From the NCBI GenBank assembly GCA_029964075.1, contig CM057149.1:30766197-30830196 (forward strand): a DNA stretch of 64,000 nt, written 5' to 3'. This stretch comes from Patiria pectinifera. Lineage: Eukaryota; Echinodermata; Asteroidea; Valvatida; Asterinidae. Of this stretch, positions 1 through 10,500 are shown one piece after another; the first letter of the stretch is position 1, and every line of letters starts with the position of its first letter. Both the position numbers and the translations under genes were made by a program. Below the pieces are notes generated by a model. That model worked only from the letters and a program-made list of their open reading frames with translations, ran no database searches and was not told the DNA's origin.

Positions 1-138
1 AATTTTCTCAGAAAAAAATCGCTTTGAATCCTGCGTTTTTATTGACACACGCTGTATATTTGGTTTCGCCCTTCGCCGACGTATTTAATAAACACTGTAT
101 ACTAAGTGTGGTTTGACGGCTTGCTAGAAAAAAATTCA

Positions 139-205
139 CCAGCTTACTCGGGTGGGACTCGAACCCACGCCCTGCTTACTTGTCCAGATGTCTTACCATT
201 AACTT
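139..205 (-). repeat. tRNA-derived SINE head (degenerate)
   Basis: On the minus strand this reads like a tRNA with a B-box-like GGGTTCGAGTCCCACC segment. The plus strand shows gtgggactcgaaccc followed by a degenerate anticodon arm and D arm. A related sequence with the same wording lies at 47480-47578. It does not fold into an intact tRNA, so I read it as a tRNA-derived SINE. The remainder of 1-429 shows nothing I recognise. Confidence 0.45.
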
Positions 206-429
206 TGTAGTTTACTTTGAAAGTTGTGTAAGCACTTTTTGAAAAATTATTTCACCTTCTGAAGCTGTGTTCGCATTGCATTGGGACGCAGAAGTGCATG
301 TCAAAAATTCTATGGAGAAAAAAATCAGTTAAATGCTGTCATGCTTTTATGAGAAATACGTTCTTTCAAAACCAAATAAAGAATCTTTTTTCCTCTTGAT
401 TGACCTTGTTTTGCCTGTTTTGTGGGCAG

Positions 430-523
430 GGATTCGTTGATCCCGGAGGAGGCTAAACCCAAGAAGCGATTGAGCGCCAACTATCTGGACGCCATCTTCA
501 TGTTTGATGAAGAAAATCTGCAG
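430..523 (+). CDS. Unassigned internal coding exon
   Basis: The exon is bounded by an AG acceptor (tgtgggcag) and a strong GTGAGT donor. After one leading base it reads 31 codons without a stop (DSLIPEEAKPKK..., ending FMFDEENLQ) and leaves in phase 0. I do not recognise the protein. It could be an upstream exon of FBXL13: phase 0 would join in frame to a possible AG acceptor at 5465, inside the exon I start at ATG 5438. It could equally be an exon of a different gene lying to the left, although then its downstream exon should be in 524-5400, and I see none there. No start codon or signal is visible, so the exon is partial with respect to its gene. Confidence 0.5.
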
Positions 524-589
524 GTGAGTACAAAACAGATTGTTTACAAGTATTCCCTCCGCAGTTCCAATGAGAGACTGTGGGAGGGA

Positions 590-953
590 TGTTTTACATA
601 ACCGACATACAGGTCCTTGTCATTTGATTGGTGGAACTCACATCACGTGACATCCGTTATTGCTTCCATTCACGCAGCGGCTCAAAAAGTACTATCCGCC
701 CATGGGGAATGGGAAATACTAGGATTATTCTTGTTCCATTACGCGGTATTTGTGTGCAAATGCATGCTGGTGTGCGCATTCAGCGTTGCGCATAGCGCAT
801 ATTGTTCCAAAGAGCCAGCGCTACAGCGTTGGGTTCAAACATTTGCGTGAAGGGGTGGTTTGGAAGAGAGAAATACATTTTCCTCCAGTTTGGGTTGAAA
901 TAAAAGTTCACTATATCAAATGACAAGGATCTATATGTCAGTTATATAAAACA
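590..953. mobile_element. MITE-like TIR element, about 364 bp
   Basis: The two ends are inverted copies about 38 bp long, sharing the core tccttgtcatttgat (left 590-628, right 915-953). There is no transposase reading frame inside. The core resembles the ends of the shorter element at 1541-1712 (cctcgtcatctgattggt), so both probably belong to one family. Confidence 0.6.
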
Positions 954-1112
954 AATATTGAGTGACTTTAACTTGTGAAATGGGAGGAATATTATCGCTC
1001 GGTAAATCTGGACTTATCCAGTTCACCAGCTTCGCCTCGTGAAATGGAAAAGTCCAGATTTTACCTTGCGATAATATTCCTCCCATTCCACGCTGAGCCA
1101 CTCAATATTTGT
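951..1112. repeat. Long imperfect palindrome (about 62-bp arms)
   Basis: The left arm (951-1014) containing gggaggaatattatcgctcg is answered by its reverse complement at 1050-1112. A loop of about 35 bp separates them. It abuts the right end of the preceding TIR element. I read it as a foldback-type repeat; nothing coding is present. Confidence 0.6.
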
Positions 1113-1540
1113 ATACTATCACATTCCTGACAGCACCGCTCATGGACGTGAAGAGGCTGAATGAAATCGGTCGTGCGTACTTCACGCCATATGCACGCAA
1201 ACCAGTATGCGCACACGGTGTGTCCCTAAATAGCTCTCGAAAGAGCCATCTGCTGGTTGTGCACGGAGTTCATAGGAGAATTCTGAACAGAAACAGATAT
1301 GTTGAGTTTTTTTGAGAGTCGCCATTAGATTTGCTGCAGGGTGTTCACTGTAAGAGAATTTCATGTGGGAACACGTAGATGGCGTGGAAAGGAAGGATGC
1401 ATCCTGCTCATGTACTGGCCTACACCAGTAATGGCGCAGTGTATGTGACTTATATTTGAACTGAATGTGCACGAATCTGCCGAATGAAATTATTCTTTCC
1501 GTTGCACAAATGTTCATTATTTGTTTAAACAACATCTGAA

Positions 1541-1712
1541 TAAATCCTCGTCATCTGATTGGTCAGAGCCGCCAAAAGTGTGACCGTGGAATGGAACTTC
1601 CATTTAACGTGAAATGGAACTTCTATTTTGGCCGTGAGGCCGTGCCGTGTGTTTGGATGAAAAATTCAATGACACATGATTAACAAACCACCAATCAGAT
1701 GACGGGAATTTA
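1541..1712. mobile_element. Short MITE, 172 bp
   Basis: The ends are 23-bp inverted repeats with one or two mismatches (left contains cgtcatctgattggt, right accaatcagatgacg). No open reading frame is visible. The termini are related to those of the element at 590-953. Confidence 0.65.
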
Positions 1713-1832
1713 ATCAGGCATTGTATAATTCTGGATAGTTGGCTAGACTAGTCAAACTATTGTTGACTAGTGTGGGTTCGAGTGAAGTTAGTCAAACTAT
1801 GCTTTAACCACAGTTCTTGCTCGAACTTCCTT

Positions 1833-2530
1833 AAGGGCCTGTCACATTAAATGCGATCTCATAGGAGACCTTACGGCGACCAAAAATATTTCATAAATTT
1901 AACAATCGCAGCGAGGACGCAAGAAAATGACAACTTTCTGTCTCAAAGAAGCTCAAGCTACGCTCATACTGTGCTCTTCCCGGCTTACGATGCGCTCAAC
2001 TCGCTCTCTATGCGCCCTTGTCAAGCTCAATTACTCGATCTAGTCGCTGCCGCTGCGCTGTCGCTGTTGATACGTCCTAGTAGCTCGCGTCGCGCTCTCT
2101 ATTCGACCAAAATACGTTCATGTGACGTCACTTGCGCTGTATAAATACCAAGACAAAACGGTCAATACACAGTCCAGTTTCAAAATTATTCTACGAGTTC
2201 ATCGCAGTCGAGTTACTTTCTCATGGAGACTACATCGACTGTCTTGCGCCTAGGCTGCCTCAATGCCACTTCAATGTCGCACGATTCACGCTCGCACAGC
2301 GCCCGAGTTGCGTCATTGCGGCACCCTGGCCAGAGCGCAGAGGTGTTGTGATTGTTTTAAGCATGTTCAAAGACCTTGGCGCTCATCGGAGACCATTAAG
2401 ACCCTCTGGCGCCCATCTGGCGACCTATGTAGTTGTCGCTGTGATCTAGTAGTTGTTGTTGCGCCCCAGCTATTTTTCAAGGATGCAGTGAGAGCGCATA
2501 TAAGATCGCAGACAGTGTGACAGGGCCTTT
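1833..2530. mobile_element. TIR element, about 698 bp, GC-rich interior
   Basis: The left end (aagggcctgtcacat... with atgcgatct) and right end (agatcgcagacagtgtgacagggccttt region, 2503-2530) are imperfect inverted repeats of about 28 bp. The interior is more GC-rich than its surroundings. It contains a TATA-like tataaata at about 2140 followed by short open frames with no recognisable domains. No transposase is seen, so it is non-autonomous or a remnant. Confidence 0.55.
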
Positions 2531-5437
2531 AGCATAAACCTGGAAGTTGGGAACATGGTAGCAGTAGTACTCGAGATTTTTCCCACAACATCATTATCAA
2601 CTTTCATAATCATTTCCTTGAACATTTTGCTGCAGAGTGATCTCTGTATTGAGGCTAGTGAAGGGAGTGCATGGATGTTATGGTGTGAAGTTCTTATGCT
2701 TTGCTGTTTTGCTTTAAATTCCGCTTCATTGTTTCTTTTTCCGTTTTTTTTTACCGTAAACAGCCATGGGAATGGAGGGTAATTCTTGCAATTTTTCTTT
2801 TGCTTCTTTAAAGTTTGTTTTGTTTTGGTTTGCATGATTTAGTTGTGTATTAACATGATTAACATGTGCAGAATTTATGTCAAGATTTGATATTTTGTGG
2901 ATGTTGTGGTTCAGTGTAACAAAAGGTAGTGTATACATGTCAACATTATGGGTAGACATTGGCTTGTGTAACCTGGGGATTAAGTTTAAGATTTTTCTAA
3001 AAATGTAATTAATTCCGGACTTCCTGTGACGTTGAAGACATTAACATTTAAGGTGCAGAAGTGCATCTGTTCAGTTGGTACTTAGCCAGTTGGGAGTGAA
3101 CCTAAAGAGATTTAGTTATTCCACGATCTTGAGTTGAACACGGAATAATGCCACAGGGTCCGATATGCCAGAAGGTTGACGGCTTAGTGTCGTATGGGAC
3201 ACAGGGCAAGTGGGATAACAAATGTTAAAGCAGACTTGACGCATAGTAAAGATGGAACGAGCACACTGAACACAAACTTTTCAACGGTTGTCTTATTACA
3301 CGTGCATGCAGTACATGTAGGAATGCCGCTTGCGTCTTAGAGGAGCACAATAGGCGGAGTGCGATATGGACTGTGTTATACTGGGTAATATCACAGTTCC
3401 ATGGATTGACCAATCAGGAATGAGGATAATATAGATTATAAAGTTGAAATCAGTGATACACTGACTCAGATGCTCGGCAAGTTCAAGCTTAAGTTTCCAG
3501 ATGCCGGACATACCGGTATGGATCTCAATTCCCAGTGCCTAATATTGTTGGCACTTTGTAAGTTTTAACTCAAAACAATGGGATTCTAATCCAATTATCA
3601 TCATTTGGTTTTTGAAGGGGTAATTTAATTTTAATTGTTAAATTTATAATACTGACTTAAATACACATGGGGGAAGTGTCCTAATAGAGTTTGTAGGGCA
3701 TTTGGAAAGATTAACACAGTAAGGGTCATAGCTGGCCAAATTGTCATTTTAATTTACTCTCCCTGAGCTTTTCGATAGTCACCCCCCACAAAATCTATTT
3801 GATTTTTAAATCGCTGTTTTCCTGGCATTGCAAAAGTAATTCACTTTTGAAAGAAGACATCCAACGAAAAAATACACCCATGTTTCGGATATAAAATAAT
3901 TGCAGCTGTACACATTTGAATTACTTGTGCCCTGACAATAATTAAGTTCTTGCAGGCTAGACTGGTTCCCGCCACCCTATCAAGATTGATAATGTATATA
4001 GGGACTGGGACCAGTTTACTCGCATGGCCGATAGGTCTGTCTATTTTCAAATAATTTAGTATTCGGTTACTCGAAAGTGCGTTTGACCGAATATTTGGAT
4101 ATTCGAAACTGCAAACTTCAACTGCATACCGCGCTGCACACTGAGGGCGCCAGTTAAAAGTTGCGTGCGGCGATCGGTATGGGCCACTGGAGTGTTTTGC
4201 AGTAAGATTTTTTTTTATAAATGTAAAAGGGATTTAACCTGCTAAAAGGATGGGAACAATGAGCCGCCATCGACAAAAAAGTGACCGTTGACAAAAGACG
4301 TGGCTCCTGACAATTAAGTGCTACAACTTTACGATAAAAACAACCTCACAGTCGTGTGTGCATGTGTGCAGTTTTTTGGGTGTTAAATATTTAAACCGGC
4401 AAAAAGCTATTTGACTATTTGATTGATGATTGAATATTCGTTATAATCGGGACAGCCCTAATTGACGGATCTGTCTTTGCACAAAAGCAAACCAAAATTA
4501 AAATCTTGCTTCAAAGGGTTGCAGATGCCCAGAAAAGACAACAGGCAGTTAAAAAACAATCTGAGTTAAGAATTTGACAATAGAAAAAATAAAAGAATTT
4601 GTTGAAGAAAATGGGGAGAGCAACGTTAATAATAATGTGTTCCAGGCCCATGTGATTAATGAACGGAAAGAACAAATATTACTCTATCAATCAAGAGTGT
4701 CGGTTGCCACGACAACCATTGATCAGTGAATATGCTGTTGTTATAGACAATTTATCTTTGCACCTGTCTCATGTTTGCTTGCATCCTCCCCCCACCCTTG
4801 CACAAGTCATTTCCTGCGGTGATGTTATGCAAATTAACCTTAAAGGAACTGACAAGGACTTGATTATAAAATAGTAACTAGTCAGATGGAACTAAAATTT
4901 GCAGCTCATTTCAAGTTTTTGAATACCTCACAGTACATGGCTTCTTTTCTTTTAAAAAATGTTGTTTTACGAAAGATATCACAGTTTGCACATAAAAATG
5001 TGAGTAGATGTCGAGAAAACATCTGAAGGTCCTTCCGATTTTCTTTTTGTTTTTTACATAAAATACAAAGTTTTGAGGAATGGATTAGTGGGCACTGAAA
5101 AGTCTTTACAAAATAAGGAAAATAATTCCAGTCTTGAATAAAATCTACACAAATCTCTTGTTAATTAAATGGTTGAATTGTGAAAAAAGAAGCTCATACT
5201 GTAATCCCAAATGGTACAAACTCGTCAAGTTGAGGTCAGTTCCTTTAAGGTAAACGCCAGGTGAAATCACAAGTGTACCCACATGTACACACACCGGAGC
5301 GTGTTGAAGTGTGTGCTTCACATCTCTTGCAAGTGTTGTTGAGTGAGAAGCAAGTGTGTGTACGCACACTCCTTGTGAGATCCTTGCACAAGTGGTAGTG
5401 TATTGTATACTCGGCTTCGGACATTTCTTATCTAACC
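2531..5437. other. Non-coding stretch upstream of the FBXL13 start
   Basis: This 2.9-kb region is AT-rich with several T and A runs. I found no exon with convincing splice sites and codon use, and no structured repeat that I could delimit. It may be an intron if the exon at 430-523 belongs to FBXL13, or otherwise upstream flanking DNA that includes the promoter. Confidence 0.4.
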
Positions 5438-7530
5438 ATGGCTTCTTCATTCGATCATCACCAGCCGACTCCAGAAATGTACCAGAAGGCCTACCACAGC
5501 TACAACAACAAGCTGGTCACCATGACATTCAGGTAATTTCTGGTGTTTTAAAATTTTTTTTTTTTATATAGTTTTGATGGTGAAGTTTGAAGCTAAAAAT
5601 CTGTCTTCAATTAAAAAAAAGAGAGTAATGATCAGTGTTCACAATGATGAACTGTGCAGCTCTTTCCTCCTTGAACAATTTGTCAATTAGCATGTGTTAT
5701 TGTGACAGATGAACCTGCTTCATTTTTCTGCATTGGGTGTCTGCAACCTAATCCGGTTTGTTAGTGTGACGTCATCTCAATGCAACCATGCGTACTTCCC
5801 ACGGTGTAGCATTACACGAATGGAACCGGAAGTTAACGCACCTCGAGCGTTTGTCCAATGGACACAAGTTTAATTATCAGTGGTGCGCGCACGTGTATGA
5901 CGTTTTTACTAACGAACCGGATAGGCTTACATTTTTTGGTTGCTTTTGTGCCTGTAGCACACGAAAAAACATCTGCCTGAACTATTGTTGGTTTCCAATA
6001 ATTAAAACAAATGTCAAGTAAGTTTTTGGTTACACACCTTTGTTTCGACACCCCTTTGTTCCGACACCCCCATGTTCTGACTGCACATATTCCTATCCCT
6101 AACCCTAACATAGGGGTGTCGGAACATAGGGATGTCGAAACATAGAGCAGGCACCAAATGTTTCAACACAAAGCAGTTTTTCATTGATGTCTCATTCAAA
6201 AGCGATTAGCTTTTGTGAAGCTAGAAAAATAGCAATTTCAAAAAGAAAAACATAATTTTTTCGAATGCGAAACTCAAAAATAGCACGGGGAGATTAAGTT
6301 TAATGAATCCATTGAATCACATACCTCACTGAGCGGACTCTATTTTTTGCCTGGTACCCGTGCAGCGCCTGGCTCCTGTACCACGAGAGGAAGAAACGCC
6401 GTCGCCTGATGATGGCCCGCAAGATGGTGCAAGCCGCCGAGTACTACGACATGCGCAAGCAGCGGGTGCACCTGCAGCAATGGGTCAAGTGGTTCCGCTT
6501 CCGCCAAGACCGACAGGAACGTAAGAGACAGTGAGAAATCCATTAACACAGACAGGACATCCTTGTTGGGTTTAGATCTGGCAAGAGAGAGAGAGAGAGA
6601 GTGGCTGGCTTAGCTGGCATTGATGATAAATTGGCTTTTCAGATGTCAGGATGGGATTTTTACATTTGCCTGAGGGCATCCTTTTGTTATTCTTTGGTCT
6701 TCATTTCTGACTGACCCTATTTTTGGCTCCCAACCCGAGGAAAAAAATACTTGGCTCTTAATGTCGACCCTTCAGACAGGATATCCTTGTTTGGTTTAGA
6801 TCCTGGCGAGAGAGAGAGAGAGTGGCTGGCCCAGCTGGCATTGATGATAAATTGGCTTTTCAGATGTCAGGATGGGATTTTTACATTTGCCTGAGGGCAT
6901 CCTTTTGTTATTCTTTGGTCTTCATTTCTGACTGACCCTATTTTTGGCTCCCAACCCGAGGAAAAAAAAACTTGGCTCTTAATGCCGACCCTGTCTACAA
7001 CCCCCACTAACAAACAAATTAATTAATGAAAAAAATTGAATATCAATTTCAGGCAATCAGGCTCTGTATTTATGAAAAGCTATGGAAAATAATGTCTGAT
7101 CTCCCTCGAAAAATAAGTTGTACGTATTTCGCGCGCGAACCAGCACAGTGCGCACATGCGATGTCACGTCCAAGGGGCTCTCAAAAGTGGTAAAAACGCA
7201 CCCTCTTTTGTTGGCGCACGGACCCCATGGCAACTAATGCAATCAAGGAAGATGCAAGGATGTTGTCTCCATCATATCAGGGCTTTATAGTTCTAATATT
7301 TTGTGCATAGTGCTGCTAAAGTCAACTACTTCTTGCCAGAAATGGATTTGTTATTTTGTTAAGTGATATGCACTTGGCATAATTATTTAATTTAACATGA
7401 TTTCTTTCTCATGCGTGTAGGTGCCTATAACATCATCATTAATGTGTACAACATGTCCCTATCTCGTCTTGTCTTTGAGGCCTGGCACAATGTGATGCTG
7501 GAGGCACGGCGTACCAGGGAGTACTTTGAG
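5438..7530 (+). CDS. FBXL13: FBXL13 N-terminal exons 1-3 (basic helical region)
   Basis: These three exons encode about 120 residues before the F-box. They are rich in Trp, Tyr, Lys and Arg in repeated W-x-x-Y/R patterns (AWLLYHERKKRR, QQWVKWFRFRQDR, FEAWHNVMLEARR). This looks like consecutive amphipathic helices spaced by about 35 residues, such as are seen in axonemal scaffold proteins. Exon 1 ends in phase 2 and splices to C at 6366 (AG|C gives Ser); exon 2 ends in phase 1; exon 3 ends in phase 0. The intron between exons 2 and 3 holds a 224-bp tandem duplication. Confidence 0.85.
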
Positions 7531-10500
7531 GTAAGCAAACGGTCACCAGGGGCCATCTTGTGTTTTACAAGTGTGGCTTATGAGGTTTACAAAGAGAAAA
7601 CTGTCGTTTTATAAAGTCTACTGTTTTGGAAAAAAAATGGAACAAGAAAAAAAAAACACCCAGAAAGTCACAAATTTGCAAGCGAAACCCTCTATCCCAT
7701 AAGGACCATTCACACTATCCAAGTTGGACTTGGGGTCCAACCTTCAGATTTCGGGAACCCCGTTCACACATCCAAGAATCCAACCCTGGTTGCATTGGGA
7801 CCCGGGGTTGAGAGGCTCTTCCCAGGTACAAAATCAAAGCTCTACAGACGACCTGTGGACAACTCGGTTCAGTTTGACCGGTAGGTAGGCCTTGCTTGCA
7901 GGTGTGCCTAATAATTATTTTGAAAATAAATTAAACTGCTTTAAAGATATAGTCCATCATTTGTAATTTGTGCATTTTGTTCGTTTGAAGCAACAAAAGT
8001 ACTCAAAATCTAAAGAAGGGTACTGAACAACTAACCTGATGAAGTTTCAGCTCAGCTTCAGCTGTATATTTCGAGAAAAACAGCATTCTAAGATAACAGT
8101 CTCCTGACGATGACTAGAGCAGGCTAGTCGAAACGTTGAGACCAAAGACAAATTCGTTTAGAACTTACAGCAGGACTGTTCTTAACAGAACAAAAAACTA
8201 CTTAGCAAAGTTGATAATAAGCAGGACAAGTTCTTTTCAGAACTAATATCTTCTAAGCAGTAGTTATTACCACATGGTGTTACCGCAAACCGAAACGATA
8301 GCATTCTAAGATCTCAATTTCAAATCAAAAGAGATTGCAGCTACGTGATGTCGCGCACTGATCCGACGAATTATAGCAACCACGCGCACGTGTGCGTCGT
8401 GCCAATGCTTGCGCGCGCTTCCATGAATAACAAAACGAACTACTAATTTAAATTTCCTACGGTGTGCTTAAGAAGCACCATTGGAAAGGCCTTCTTTCGT
8501 TGATTACTTAAAAATGACAACTTGCCAGAAAGAATAATTTCACAGGGAGTTTAGTCCCCTTGCTATCTTTCAACCAAGTATGTTTTTCAACAATAATTAC
8601 GCCAGTTACTTTTCGGATAGCTGCAAATGATGGACTATAGCTTTAAACGGCTCACTGACTAGATTGACCTGAAATGTGGAAATCAAAAATTAAAATGGCC
8701 TTATATTTCAGCCTTAACAAGGCTGTCTTCAGAGGCAAAACAGAAAAAAAAGGCCTTGCTAAGGCTGAAATATCAGGCCCTTTTCATTTTTTGATTAATA
8801 ATAATTGTATTTTTTCCTTTGTTTCGTTCAGAGGTTAGAACGAGGCGAGATGGATGGCGAGGATGAGATGCTGTCGCCAAGAGGCGAGGCGAGGGATGAC
8901 ATCTCCCTGTTGCCACGGAAACTTGCCATCAAGGTCAGTCAAGGAGGATGAAGTACTATCTTCTGCCTCTAACATCGCATAAGATTAAGTTCAGGCTTTC
9001 GAGTATTCCTACTTTTTCTTCTTTTCCTAGGTTTTTTACCTTGCTCCTACTTGTCCCACTTTTTTCCTGAAATTCCTACTTTTTCTACTTTGTTTGTCCC
9101 ACAACTCCAAAATCTAAAAAGCTACGGGTTAGTGCACATGCGTGCATGGTGTCCAGATATGTCTTCACTATCCAGATATTGGAAAAAGTATTGACGCCAT
9201 AAAATAAGATTTGTTAGCAAGGATAATAAGATGTCTGTATTTTTTAACTCTACATATGTGATGGGATCAAGCTACATGAGTCGTTTGTCGACCCTGGTCA
9301 AATTTTTTTTATTACAGATTTGAAAAGAGCACAATCTCAGCATTACTGATGTGAAAACCGCATGCTGATACCATCTTTAGTTAAAAAATTATGGAAGTTG
9401 GAACACCAAGAGATGTGATGAAGTGATGTGATGAAGTGGCCCTGTGTTGGCCTGTATCTCCAAATGAAAATTCCCGACAAACAACTCATGTAGCTTGATT
9501 GCATCACATATGACCACCAAATCCACATCTCCAACACTTTTTTTTTTCTTCAGCATTTCGACAAATTTAGCACTGTATGGCTGTGTCTCTATTTTCAATC
9601 AATGTCACAGTTGTTGTTAGAGTGGCCGTGCAGCGTAATTTACACACTGGTCATTCTACATGTATAACTTTGGGGTCCACTTTTTTTCCTGTCTGTGTTA
9701 CATCTGACATCTATGATTTTATAATACTGATGCACTCCTTAATGCAGTCGTCCTCCAAGAGTGATTATGAATAGCAAAGAACCTACCCAACAAATAAAAA
9801 ATTGTCATCCTTAATTATACTTGAATAGAAAATTACAAAGTACCAAGGTAACAGGGACAGGAAAAATGTCAAAACTTGGACCTAAATTCATAGAATGACC
9901 CACATTCTAGCAAAGATACCATGAGTAGCGTTTTTTTTTCTCCAATAATAGTGTGCATAAATAATTGATTCTGTTCTGCACAACAGATCTTCAGTTATCT
10001 TGACCTGGCTGACGTTAGCCGATGTGCTCAGGTGTGCCGGCAGTGGAAGATGATCACGGGTACCAGTTCCCTGTGGAGCAGGGTAAGCACAAAGCAATCT
10101 AGGGACCTGTGAAAACTTTCCGATAGCCTTCAGAAAGGCTTTCAAATTGTTTTTCCTTTTCTTCTATTTTTTTTGCTCTACAAAAACTGAGATGTCAATT
10201 ACCAACATATATACTCTTGTGATTGCCTTTTCATAAGTTGTAGTTATGCATGCTCTGTATTTCTGGCAAAAATCTTGACATCAATTGAGTTACTTGTTTT
10301 TGGTTGTGTCTTTCAGGTCAATTTGTCTTCTATCAAAAACAGGTAATTACATATTTTTTTTATATTTGACTCTTTTTAGTATTGTAAGTTCATTTTGGTT
10401 TTGATTTTCAGTTGTATATTACTGCACAGTGTAGATCATGCCTTAGTTCAGTGTTTGATTGTAAAATGTTGTTTAGTTTGTTTAAAAAAAAGCATTTTAA

